From Eledone cirrhosa (lineage: Eukaryota; Mollusca; Cephalopoda; Octopoda; Eledonidae), in contig OZ024740.1 of NCBI GenBank assembly GCA_964016885.1, forward strand, positions 8,886,450 to 8,950,449: a stretch of DNA of 64,000 nucleotides. The letters are read 5' to 3'. Positions 1-8,455 of this stretch are shown one piece after another. The notes beneath the pieces are model-generated. The model saw nothing but the letters and a program-made list of their open reading frames with translations. It made no database searches and had not been told where the DNA came from. The stretch's first letter is position 1. Each line of letters begins with the position of its first letter. A program made the translations under genes and the position numbers.

Positions 1-1
1 A

Positions 2-694
2 ATTAAGAATGTAGGATTCACATGCAGCAGCTGTGCTGAAACAGCAAGCAAACAGCCACAGGAAACAAGTACCACCAATCTCTGGGAGGGCCCTGTAGAA
101 ACAGTAGACAGCTTCTGCTACCTAGGTGACCGAATTAGCAACGGAGGTGGGTGCTCAGAAAGTACAATAACTAGGGTAAGAACGGGATGGAAGAAGTTTA
201 GGGAACTACTACCACTGCTAGCTGCAAAAGGCTTCTCCCTCAGAATGAAAGGCAGACTGTATGATGCGTGTATCCGAACAGCGATGTTGCATGGTAGTGA
301 GACCTGGGCGCTGAAGGTGGAAGACCTACGTAGATTAGAGAGAAACGAAGCCTGCATGCTCCGATGGATGTGTAACAGTAATATACGTGAACGACAAAGC
401 ATAAATGAATTGAGAGAGAGACTGAGCATAAGAGGAATCAAATGCTGCGTGCAGGAGAGGCGGTTACGCTGGTATGGACATGTGATGCGTATGAAGGATG
501 ACAGCTGCATAAAAAGGTGCAGAGCACTAGAAGTTGATGGAAACCGCGGAGTGGGGAGACCCAAGATGACTTGGGATGAGGTGATAAAAGCCGACCTTAC
601 CCAACTACACCTCTCAAAGTCAATGACACACGACCGTGACTTCTGGCGTCACGCAGTAATACAGGGTACCCGACCTCCCATGGGTACATGCTGA
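2..694 (+). CDS. LINE ORF, C-terminal fragment (type C)
   Basis: An uninterrupted 230-codon reading frame runs from the window edge to a TGA stop. It starts inside the last zinc-ligand pair of the PHD-like finger (FTCSSC). The C-terminal domain follows, with VDSFCYLGD, GCSEST, GWKKFRELLPLLAAKGFS, KGRLYDACIRTAMLHGSETWAL, RRLRWYGHVMRM and GVGRPKMTWDE. The order and spacing match residues ~860-1084 of the full-length ORF at 3131-6385. This C-terminal region is typical of RTE-like and related LINE polyproteins, and its biochemical role is not well defined. The endonuclease and reverse transcriptase lie outside the window, so whether the element is intact cannot be judged. No stop or frameshift is seen in the part present. 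Confidence 0.88.
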   Translation: MKNVGFTCSSCAETASKQPQETSTTNLWEGPVETVDSFCYLGDRISNGGGCSESTITRVRTGWKKFRELLPLLAAKGFSLRMKGRLYDACIRTAMLHGSETWALKVEDLRRLERNEACMLRWMCNSNIRERQSINELRERLSIRGIKCCVQERRLRWYGHVMRMKDDSCIKRCRALEVDGNRGVGRPKMTWDEVIKADLTQLHLSKSMTHDRDFWRHAVIQGTRPPMGTC

Positions 695-723
695 AGCATA
701 TAAACAATATGCCCCCCCCCCCC

Positions 724-832
724 CCACCGCAAGGTGGTCGTGGAGGTGCCACGGCAAAAAAGCACCCAGCCCACACTGTAAAGTGGACGTGTAGGTGCCA
801 CGAAAAAGCACCCAGCACTCACTGTAAATGAG
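724..832 (+). other. Hairpin series in LINE 3' UTR (type C)
   Basis: Consecutive short inverted repeats can fold in the transcript. These are CCACC-GCAA-GGTGG (724-737, a GNRA-type tetraloop), CGTGG-AGGTG-CCACG (739-753), CCAC/GTGG (771-774 with 783-786), CGTG/CACG (788-791 with 799-802) and CTCA-CTGTAAA-TGAG (818-832). The last keeps the loop CTGTAAA of the type A hairpin at 6570-6586, but its central pair is T-A instead of A-T. LINE reverse transcriptases recognise structured 3' UTRs, so a role in template recognition is plausible but inferred. Confidence 0.55.
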
Positions 833-977
833 GTTGGTGTTAGGAAGGGCATCCAGCTGTAGAAATCAAGCCAGATCAGTTCCTGTATGAGCAAGGCATG
901 GTCAGCCGACCAGACACTGCCCACAACAGGACAACCCGTCTAACCCATGCTAGCGTGGAAGAACGGACGTAAAACGG

Positions 978-1000
978 TGATGATGATGATGATGATGATG
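978..1000 (+). repeat. (TGA)n 3' tail of LINE
   Basis: About seven TGA repeats end the type C element and abut the satellite directly (GATG then TCAGTTTC). Short-repeat 3' tails rather than poly(A) are characteristic of RTE-class LINEs. Confidence 0.85.
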
Positions 1001-1105
1001 TCAGTTTCGATTTGTATGTCAGTTTCTATTGGTATATCAGTTTTGATTGGTATATCAGTTTTGATTGGTATATCAGTTTCAATTGGTATGTCAGTTTCGA
1101 TTAGT
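1001..1105. repeat. 18-bp minisatellite block 1
   Basis: About 5.8 units of the satellite TCAGTTTCKATTGGTATR lie between two LINE copies. This is the shortest block. It shows the common CpG-decay variants (TTTTGATT, TTTCAATT) beside the parental TTTCGATT and the CpG-free TTTCTATT. Confidence 0.95.
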
Positions 1106-1449
1106 CGTCCCGCCACCACCCCCACCCCATCCACACCACCCCGTTCTATGTAAAGTTATGTTGGTGCCGCGCCATCCAGGCCGAAACAAATGAGATCGTG
1201 TAGGTGTCACGACAAAAAAACACACAGTCCACACTGTAATGTGGCCGTGTAGGCAACACGGTAAAAACCTCCCACACCCACACTGTAAATGTGGTTGGTG
1301 TTAGGAAGGGCATCCAACTGTAGAAAACCTGCCTGACAGTCCTATGCGAGCAAGACAATCACTCTTGCCTCAAGTGGGACTACCCCCGTCCAAACCCATG
1401 CAAGCGTGGAACACGGACGTTAAACGTTGATGATGATGATGATGATGAT
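1106..1449 (+). mobile_element. LINE type A, 5'-truncated to its 3' UTR
   Basis: The block starts abruptly at CGTCCCGCC, which corresponds to about 6399 of the full-length element. It then follows that element's 3' UTR almost base for base to the (GAT)n tail at 1427-1449. No coding sequence is present. One copy of the 112-bp UTR module is present (two in type B). Satellite lies on both sides: GATTAGT before and ATCAG after, and the 18-bp register continues across the insertion without an obvious target-site duplication. Confidence 0.92.
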
Positions 1450-2786
1450 ATCAGTTACTATTGGTATGTCAGTTTCGATTGGTATGTTAGTCCTCGATTT
1501 GTATGTCAGTTTCTATTGGTATATCAATTTTGATTGGTATGTCAGTTTCTATTGGTATGTCAGTTTCTATTGGTATATCAATTTCGATTGGTATTTCAGT
1601 TTCCATTGGTATATCAGTTTTGATTGGTATATCAGTTTCTATTGTTATATCAGTTTCTATTGGTATGTCAGTTTCGAATGGTATGTCAGTTTCTATTGCT
1701 ATATCAGTTTCGATTGGTATATCAGTTTCTATTGGTATATCAGTTCCGATTGGTATATCAGTTTCGATTGGTATATCAGTTTCTATTGGTATATCAGTTC
1801 CGATTGGTATATCAGTTTCGATTGGTATGTCAGTTTCTATTGGTATATCAGTTTCGATTGGCATATCAGTTTTGATTGGTATATCAGTTTTTCGATTGGT
1901 ATGTCAGTTTCTATTGGTATGTCAGTTTCTATTGGTATGTCAGTTTCGATTGGTATGTCAGTTTTATTGGTATGTCAATTTCGATTGGTATATCACTTTC
2001 GATTGGTATGTCAGTTTCTATTTGTATATCAGTTTCTTTTGTATGTCAGTTTCGATTGGTACGTCAGTTTCTATTGGTATATCAGTTTTTATTGGTATGT
2101 TAGATTCTATTTGTATGTCAGGTCCGATTGGTATGTTAGTCCGCGATTTGTACGTCAGTTTCTATTGGTATATCAATTTCGATTGGTATGTCAGTTTCTA
2201 TTGGTCTGTCAGTTTCTATTGGTATATCAGTTTCGATTGGTATGTCAGTTTCGATTAGTATATCAGTTTCTATTGATATGTCAGTTTCTATTGGTATATC
2301 AATTTCGATTGGTATATCAGTTTCTATTGGTATGTCAGTTTCGATTCGTATGTCAGTTTCGATTGGTACATCAATTTCGATTGGTAAGTCAGTTTCGATT
2401 TGTATGTCAATTTTGATTGGTATGTCAGTTTCGATTAGTATGTCAGTTTTGATAGTTATGTCAGTTTCTATTGGTATATCAGTTTTGATTGGTATATCAG
2501 TTTCTATTGGTATATCAGTTCCGATTGGTATGTCAGTTTCGATTGGTATATCAGTTTCTATTGGTATATCAGTTTCGATTGATATACCAGTTTCGATTAG
2601 TCTGTCAGTTTCTATTCGTATGTCAGTTTCGATTAGTATATCAGTTTCTATTGGTATGCCAGTTTCGATTGGTATGTCAGTTTCTATTGGTATATCAATT
2701 TCGATTGGTATATCAGCTTCGATTGGTATATCAGTTTCGATTGGTATGTCAGTTTATATTGGTATGTCAGTTTCTATTGGTATGTC
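1450..2786. repeat. 18-bp minisatellite block 2
   Basis: About 74 units run between the truncated LINE and the full-length LINE. The part from about 1740 to 2430 is a diverged copy of the ~0.8-kb higher-order repeat seen at 6.84-8.46 kb and 11.3-12.1 kb. It includes the 19-bp marker unit with CCGCGATT near 2133 and the doubled-T unit TTTTTCGATT near 1888. Long open frames here are produced by the repeat and are not genes. Confidence 0.96.
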
Positions 2787-3130
2787 TGTATTTTTGTTAT
2801 CTATTTAAGGTTTAAATACGGTGTTTTTGTCGTATTGAATAGAACAAATCTTGCAGTTTTGCTTTTTGTTAAATCGCTTGTTAAACATTCATAACCTTCC
2901 AGCTAGCTACCCCACACCCCTCCCTCCCGCCCCCACACGCCACCATACTTAATACGTGGACCAATCATAAGCCAGAGCCCCCCCCCCCCCCGCATCACCA
3001 CCATTATTATAAGCCAGAGCCCCCCACCCCCACCCCCACGCATCACCATTATTATTATTACGCGGACCAAATCATAAGCCAGAGGCCTATACTATCGCTT
3101 GCCCGGTTGCCTTCGATATATGATGGATGG
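2787..3130 (+). promoter_or_regulatory. LINE 5' UTR with internal direct repeats
   Basis: This 344-bp leader precedes the ORF. ATAAGCCAGAG occurs three times (2967, 3009, 3074), GGACCAA(A)TCATAAGCC twice (near 2958 and 3064), and GCATCACCATTATTATTA-like segments twice (about 2992 and 3040), separated by poly-C runs. LINEs carry internal promoters in this region and repeated 5' UTR monomers are common, but no specific promoter motif is identified. An upstream overlapping ORF of 31 codons begins at the ATG at 3120 and ends at 3215 in another frame. Confidence 0.5.
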
Positions 3131-3147
3131 ATGGATGGACGGACGGA
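3120..3147 (+). repeat. (ATGG)n microsatellite at ORF start
   Basis: Tetranucleotide repeats (GATGGATGGATGG, then GACGGACGG) span the start region and encode part of the N-terminal residues. Length changes here would move the start codon between frames. In-frame ATG 3131 and out-of-frame ATG 3120 both lie inside it. Confidence 0.7.
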
Positions 3148-6100
3148 CTGCGGAAACCTGGAGAGTGGAAGGGAGAGAAAAATCTGGACGCCCAGAGCGA
3201 AAATGCCAAAGTTAAAGTCAAATTCACCTCGTGGACGAGAATGCGAGCACTCCTCTTTGTTTCGTCCGCGGATGGCTAACATAACCCTATCTCCTCCCGC
3301 CCCCCACCACCCCCACCCTCCAAACGCAACCCAAAACTTCAGAGTTGGTACCATAAATGTAGGCACCCTAAAGGGTCGCGCTAACGAGGTTGTAGAAATG
3401 CTTGAACGTAAGGAGGTCGATGTTTGTTGTATTCAAGAGACCAGGTGGAGGGGTGGGTCTGCTAGATTCATTGAGGGTAAAAAACGATGTTATAAGCTTT
3501 TCTGGGTGGGAAACGACGATGGGCTGGGTGGAGTAGGAATCATGGTAGCAGAAAAGTGGGCAGATAAGATAATAGACGTAAATAGAGTGAACGACAGAAT
3601 AATTAAAATAAGACTTGTCCTCAATAGAACTACGGTGACAGTAATATCTGCGTACGCACCCCAATCCGGACTGCCCGGCACTATAAAAGATAGATTCTAT
3701 GAGACACTGTTGCTAACTACCTCCCAAATATCTGACAGTGACTATATAATTATTGCAGGCGACCTAAATGGTCACGTTGGACAACATTGTGACGGCTACG
3801 ACGAAATCCATGGAGGCTATGGGTTTGGTACTAGAAATGAGGAAGGCTCCAGAATTCTGGAATACTGTGATGCAAATAACCTAACTATCTGTAACACTAA
3901 CTTCAAAAAACGTGACAATCACCTGATTACCTATAGATCCGGGGATCACACAAGCCAGGTAGATTATATCCTTACCAGAAGACGTGACAGAGTGTCTGTT
4001 GTAAACACTAAATCCCTCCCCCATGAAGAATGCACCTCCCAACATAGACTGATAATTAGCGACCTCACAGTCAGGACGAGACGTACCCGACAGCAGAAGA
4101 GGACTATCCTCAGGAGGAAAATATGGAAACTAAAGGACCCCACAGCCAGAAATAAATTTCAAAGCATATTACTTGATGCTTTCGACAGTAAGGAAGAGCA
4201 TCTAGAATCGGACAATATAGAGGGACAGTGGAAATTTCTGAAAGCAAACCTGCTGTTGGCGACAGACGAAGTCTGTGGCTGGAGCAGGCCTGTAGGCAGG
4301 AGGAGAGTAACATGGTGGTGGAACAATAGGGTGGAGGGGTCAATTAAGGCCAAAAAGCAGGCTTGGAAAGTATGGCGGGATGGGGGAAGTAGAGTAGACT
4401 ATCAAGTGGCCAGGAGGGAAGCTAGGAGAGAAGTGTACTTAGCAAGAAGGGAAGCTGAGGAAAGAAAGTTCAAGCATGTTCTACAACGCGATGACCAAAA
4501 ACGTGAGGTGTTCAGGATTGCCAGGCAATGCGTCAAGGAAAACCGTGATATTGTCGGGGAGAAGTGTGTACTTAACGATGATGGCATACTTGCCATCACC
4601 GACACTGATAAGAAGGTAGCTTGGAAGTGTCACTATGAAAGGCTACTAAATGAGGAGAATAAATGGGAGAAAGACAGTCTCCCCCATATCGACCCGATAG
4701 AGGGACCAGCAGTGTTAGTCGAGGGGAGTATAATAAGTAAGGCAATCAAGGATATGAAGACTGGTAAGGCGGCTGGGCCTTCGGAAATAGTTGCTGAGAT
4801 GCTGAAGGCATCTGGCACGGTGGGACACACCATGGTCACCCGCATAGTTAACCAAGTCGTACAGAATGGGGTTGTTCCGAAGGACTGGCATAGCAGCATC
4901 ATCGTTAACTGTTATAAGGGTAAAGGAGATGCCCTAGATAGGAGTAACTATAGAGGCATTAAATTAATCGACCAGGTCATGAAGGTCACGGAAAAAGTAA
5001 TAGCGCAACTAATCAGAGAGAGAATTGATCTAGATGAAATGCAGTTCGGGTTTGTGTCAGGCAAAAGCACCACAGACGCTCTTTTCATAGTACGACAACT
5101 ACAGGAGAAGTACCTAGCTAAAGGTAAACCCCTCTACTTAGCTTTTGTCGACCTGGAGAAAGCCTTCGACAGAGTCCCCCGCTCCATTATCTGGTGGGCT
5201 CTTAGAAAACTAGGCGTTGACGAATGGCTTGTGAGGGCTATACAAGCCATGTATAAAGAAACAGTCAGCAAGGTTAGAATTAACAACGAATATAGTGAAG
5301 AGTTTAGCGTAAAAGTTGGCATCCATCAGGGCTCTGTTCTCAGCCCCCTACTATTTATTATTGCCCTTCAGGCTATAACAGAGGAGTTCAAGACAGGCTG
5401 CCCATGGGAACTCCTATACGCAGACGACCTGACACTCATAGCGGAATCAATGGCCGAGCTAGAGAAGAAATTCCAAACATGGAAGCACGGCCTAGAGTCA
5501 AAAGGACTTAAAATTAACCTGGCTAAGACCAAAGTTCTAGTTTGTAGGAAAGAAAACAAGGCGGCGGTCCCTTCTGGGAAATGGTCGTGCTCGGTATGTA
5601 GGAAAGGCGTAGGTAGAAACTCCATCTTATGTCCTAAATGCAAAGTATGGGTGCATAAAAGATGTAGTGGGATCACAGGTAAGCTAACTAAGAACATAGA
5701 CTTTACATGTGGCCGGTGTTCTGGTGCAATAAGTAGCAGCAAGTGCCCACAAAATACTAGCTCTTTCAATTGCGCAGAGGGTTCTATAGAAATAGTGGAC
5801 AGCTTCCGTTACCTGGGCGATAAAATCAGCAGTGGGGGAGGGTGCTCTGAAAGTACTATAGCTAGAGTCAGAACTGGTTGGAAAAAGTTCAGAGAGCTTA
5901 TACCACTATTAGCTGCTAAAGGGTTCTCCCTAAAAATGAAAGGCAGGTTGTACGATGCCTGCATACGAACAGCAATGTTGCATGGTAGTGAGACCTGGGC
6001 ATTGTGTGCAGAGGATATACGCAGACTAGAGAGGAACGAAGCTTGCATGCTCCGCTGGATGTGTAACAGTAATATACGTGAACGGCAAAGCATAAACGAA

Positions 6101-6385
6101 CTAAGGAAAAAATTAGAGATAAGAGGGATCAGATGTTATTTACTCGAGAGAAGGCTGCGTTGGTATGGACACGTGATGCGCATGAAAGTCGATAGCTGTA
6201 TTACAAAGTGCAGGGCAATAAAGATAGACGGTAGCCGCGGAATAGGCAGACCTAGAAAAACATGGGATGAGCTGATAAACTCCGACCTCACACACTTACA
6301 CCTCTCCAAGACAATGTCACTGGACCGTGACCTTTGGCGGTACTCAGTAACAGAGAAGACCCGCCTTGCCAGTAGGCATCTCTAA
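3131..6385 (+). CDS. LINE ORF2-type polyprotein: APE endonuclease, reverse transcriptase, PHD-like zinc finger
   Basis: The protein has 1,084 residues from the first in-frame ATG; the frame is open back to 2885 but has no earlier ATG. It would nick target DNA and copy its own RNA there (target-primed reverse transcription). The APE-like endonuclease (~72-310) has INVGTL (N76), QETRW (E103), SAYAPQ (Y175), GDLNGH (D211, N213), SQVDYIL (D278) and SQHRL (H305). The reverse transcriptase (~577-807) has FVDLEKAFD (D674), HQGSVLSP (732) and YADD (763-766). A C4HC3 finger follows: C820, C823, C834, C837, H842, C845, C860, C863. The C-terminal domain (~885-1084) has RRLRWYGHVMRM and GIGRPRKTW. All catalytic residues are present and no stop or frameshift is seen. 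Length and layout fit RTE-like LINEs; the PHD-like finger between RT and C-terminus is a notable extra. Translation could also start at residues 25 or 48, both upstream of the endonuclease. Confidence 0.92.
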   Translation: MDGRTDCGNLESGRERKIWTPRAKMPKLKSNSPRGRECEHSSLFRPRMANITLSPPAPHHPHPPNATQNFRVGTINVGTLKGRANEVVEMLERKEVDVCCIQETRWRGGSARFIEGKKRCYKLFWVGNDDGLGGVGIMVAEKWADKIIDVNRVNDRIIKIRLVLNRTTVTVISAYAPQSGLPGTIKDRFYETLLLTTSQISDSDYIIIAGDLNGHVGQHCDGYDEIHGGYGFGTRNEEGSRILEYCDANNLTICNTNFKKRDNHLITYRSGDHTSQVDYILTRRRDRVSVVNTKSLPHEECTSQHRLIISDLTVRTRRTRQQKRTILRRKIWKLKDPTARNKFQSILLDAFDSKEEHLESDNIEGQWKFLKANLLLATDEVCGWSRPVGRRRVTWWWNNRVEGSIKAKKQAWKVWRDGGSRVDYQVARREARREVYLARREAEERKFKHVLQRDDQKREVFRIARQCVKENRDIVGEKCVLNDDGILAITDTDKKVAWKCHYERLLNEENKWEKDSLPHIDPIEGPAVLVEGSIISKAIKDMKTGKAAGPSEIVAEMLKASGTVGHTMVTRIVNQVVQNGVVPKDWHSSIIVNCYKGKGDALDRSNYRGIKLIDQVMKVTEKVIAQLIRERIDLDEMQFGFVSGKSTTDALFIVRQLQEKYLAKGKPLYLAFVDLEKAFDRVPRSIIWWALRKLGVDEWLVRAIQAMYKETVSKVRINNEYSEEFSVKVGIHQGSVLSPLLFIIALQAITEEFKTGCPWELLYADDLTLIAESMAELEKKFQTWKHGLESKGLKINLAKTKVLVCRKENKAAVPSGKWSCSVCRKGVGRNSILCPKCKVWVHKRCSGITGKLTKNIDFTCGRCSGAISSSKCPQNTSSFNCAEGSIEIVDSFRYLGDKISSGGGCSESTIARVRTGWKKFRELIPLLAAKGFSLKMKGRLYDACIRTAMLHGSETWALCAEDIRRLERNEACMLRWMCNSNIRERQSINELRKKLEIRGIRCYLLERRLRWYGHVMRMKVDSCITKCRAIKIDGSRGIGRPRKTWDELINSDLTHLHLSKTMSLDRDLWRYSVTEKTRLASRHL

Positions 6386-6487
6386 CAAACTACACCCCGT
6401 CCCGCCACCACCCCCACCCCATCCACACCACCCCGTTCTATGTAAAGTTATGTTGGTGCCGCGCCATCCAGGCCGAAACAAATGAGA

Positions 6488-6586
6488 TCGTGTAGGTGTC
6501 ACGACAAAAAAACACACAGTCCACGCTGTAATGTGGCCGTGTAGGCAACACGGTAAAAACCTCCCAGACCCACACTGTAAATGTGG
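6488..6586 (+). other. Four-hairpin series in LINE 3' UTR (type A)
   Basis: Four adjacent inverted repeats are visible: TCGTG-TAGGTGT-CACGA (6488-6504), CCACG-CTGTAA-TGTGG (6521-6536), CCGTGT-AGGCA-ACACGG (6537-6553, a perfect 6-bp stem directly abutting the previous one) and CCACA-CTGTAAA-TGTGG (6570-6586). All four recur in types A and B with few changes. Together they form the 112-bp module that is doubled in type B. The likely role is 3' recognition by the element's own reverse transcriptase, inferred from other LINEs. Confidence 0.6.
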
Positions 6587-6718
6587 TTGGTGTTAGGAAG
6601 GGCATCCAACTGTAGAAAACCTGCCAGACAGTCCTATGCGAGCAAGACAATCACTCTTGCCTCAAGTGGGACTACCCCCGTCCAAACCCATGCAAGCGTG
6701 GAACACGGACGTTAAACG

Positions 6719-6745
6719 TTGATGATGATGATGATGATGATGATG
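6719..6745 (+). repeat. (TGA)n 3' tail of full-length LINE
   Basis: Roughly nine GAT/TGA repeats end the element and lead straight into satellite at TCACTTTC (6746). The tail supplies the ATG that normally ends a satellite unit, so the junction is in phase with the 18-bp register. Confidence 0.88.
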
Positions 6746-6837
6746 TCACTTTCAATTGGTATATCAGTTTCGATTGATATGTCAGTTTTATTGGTATGTC
6801 AATTTCGATTGGTATATCAGTTCCGATTGGTATATCA

Positions 6838-8455
6838 GTTTCGATTGGTATATCAGTTTCTATTGGTATATCAGTTCCGATTGGTATATCAGTTTCAATT
6901 GGTATGTCAGTTTCTATTGGTATATCAGTTTCGATTGATATATCAGTTTCGATTAGTATGTCAGTTTCTATTGGTATGTCAGTTTCTATTGGTATATCAA
7001 TTTCGATTGGTATTTTAGTTTCGATTTGTATATCAGTTTCGATTCGTATGTCAATTTCGATTGGAATGTCAGTTTCGATTGGTATATCAGTTTCTATTGC
7101 TATATCAGTTTCGATTGGTATATCAGTTTCGATTGGCATATCAGTTTTGATTGGTATATCAGTTTTTCGATTGGTATGTCAGTTTCTATTGGTATGTCAG
7201 TTTCTATTGGTATGTCAGTTTTATTGGTATGTCAATTTCGATTGGTATATCACTTTCGATTGGTATGTCAGTTTCTATTTGTATATCAGTTTCTTTCGTA
7301 TGTCAGTTTCGATTGGTATGTCAGTTTCTATTGGTATATCAGTTTTTATTGGTCTGTTAGATTCTATTGGTATGTCAGGTCCGATTGGTATGTTAGTCCG
7401 CGATTCGTACGTCAGTTTCTATTGGTATATCAATTTCGATTGGTATGTCAGTTTCTATTGGTCTGTCAGTTTCTATTGGTATATCAGTTTCGATTGGTAT
7501 GTCAGTTTCGATTAGTATATCAGTTTCTATTGGTACGTCAGTTTCTATTGGTATATCAATTTCGATTGGTATATCAGTTTCTATTGGTATGTCAGTTTCG
7601 ATTCGTATGTCAGTTTCTATTGGTATGTCAGTTTCGATTGGTATATCAGTTTCGATTGGTATATCAGTTTCTATTGGTATATCAGTTCCGATTGGTATAT
7701 CAGTTTCAATTGGTATGTCAGTTTCTATTGGTATATCAGTTTCGATTGATATATCAGTTTCGATTAGTATGTCAGTTTCTATTGGTATGTCAGTTTCTAT
7801 TGGTATATCAATTTCGATTGGTATTTTAGTTTCGATTTGTATATCAGTTTCGATTCGTATGTCAATTTCGATTGGAATGTCAGTTTCGATTGGTATATCA
7901 GTTTCTATTGCTATATCAGTTTCGATTGGTATATCAGTTTCGATTGGCATATCAGTTTTGATTGGTATATCAGTTTTTCGATTGGTATGTCAGTTTCTAT
8001 TGGTATGTCAGTTTCTATTGGTATGTCAGTTTCTATTGGTATGTCAGTTTTATTGGTATGTCAATTTCGATTGGTATATCACTTTCGATTGGTATGTCAG
8101 TTTCTATTTGTATATCAGTTTCTTTCGTATGTCAGTTTCGATTGGTATGTCAGTTTCTATTGGTATATCAGTTTTTATTGGTCTGTTAGATTCTATTGGT
8201 ATGTCAGGTCCGATTGGTATGTTAGTCCGCGATTCGTACGTCAGTTTCTATTGGTATATCAATTTCGATTGGTATGTCAGTTTCTATTGGTCTGTCAGTT
8301 TCTATTGGTATATCAGTTTCGATTGGTATGTCAGTTTCGATTAGTATATCAGTTTCTATTGGTACGTCAGTTTCTATTGGTATATCAATTTCGATTGGTA
8401 TATCAGTTTCTATTGGTATGTCAGTTTCGATTCGTATGTCAGTTTCGATTGGTAC
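6838..8455. repeat. ~0.81-0.83-kb higher-order repeat, two tandem copies
   Basis: Copy 1 (about 6838-7630) and copy 2 (about 7649-8455) share the same order of variant units. Both contain TTTTAGTTTCGATTTG (near 7015 and 7826), the TTTTTCGATT unit (7162, 7973), GTCTGTTAGATTC (7352, 8180) and TTAGTCCGCGATTCG (7391, 8220). The offset is 811 bp, rising to 829 bp after one extra 18-bp unit in copy 2. Related copies lie near 1740-2430 and 11300-12150. Boundaries are approximate. Confidence 0.8.

Larger units (their letters stand above)
1..1000 (+). mobile_element. LINE (RTE-like), type C, 3' part; left end cut by window
   Basis: This is the 3' part of a non-LTR retrotransposon that enters from the left edge. 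It holds the C-terminal coding region (2-694), a structured 3' UTR (695-977) and a terminal (TGA)n tract (978-1000), after which the 18-bp satellite starts at base 1001. Its protein is clearly homologous to the end of the full-length element at 2787-6745 but differs at many residues, and its UTR is a different type. The same type recurs at 23450-24140. The last ~160 bases match the tail I recall for cephalopod tRNA-derived SINEs, so this LINE type is the likely partner that mobilises such SINEs; that link is inference. Confidence 0.9.
2787..6745 (+). mobile_element. Full-length RTE-like LINE (type A) with intact ORF
   Basis: This is a complete 3.96-kb non-LTR retrotransposon inserted in the satellite. 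It has a 5' UTR (2787-3130), a single ORF (3131-6385) with endonuclease, reverse transcriptase, zinc finger and C-terminal domain, a 3' UTR with hairpins (6386-6718) and a (GAT)n tail (6719-6745). It has no LTRs and no separate ORF1. The single EN-RT ORF plus a short-repeat tail fits the RTE clade. Satellite ends in ATGTC before it and resumes with (G)ATGTC after it, giving a possible 5-bp target duplication that the tail makes ambiguous. It is the only copy in the window that could be autonomous. Confidence 0.9.

Noticed and set aside
713..725. Poly-C run as a possible assembly gap or regulatory site
   Set aside because: A shorter, A-interrupted C run occupies the same place in the copy at 23876-23888, so it is a length-variable part of the type C UTR.
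118..924. Minus-strand open frames over the type C LINE (and similar ones over other LINE copies)
   Set aside because: They lie opposite a well-supported LINE coding region and UTR and resemble no protein. The same shadows appear opposite each LINE copy.
850..1000. A separate tRNA-derived SINE at the end of the first LINE
   Set aside because: The tail resembles a SINE 3' half, but no tRNA-like A and B boxes or SINE head precede it. It is continuous with the LINE ORF and UTR, so it is the LINE's own 3' end.
2787..3106. Extension of the LINE ORF upstream of 3131 (TTG at 3107 or the open frame back to 2885)
   Set aside because: No ATG occurs in frame between 2885 and 3131, the region is C-rich UTR-like repeats, and a TTG start is not expected in an animal mRNA.
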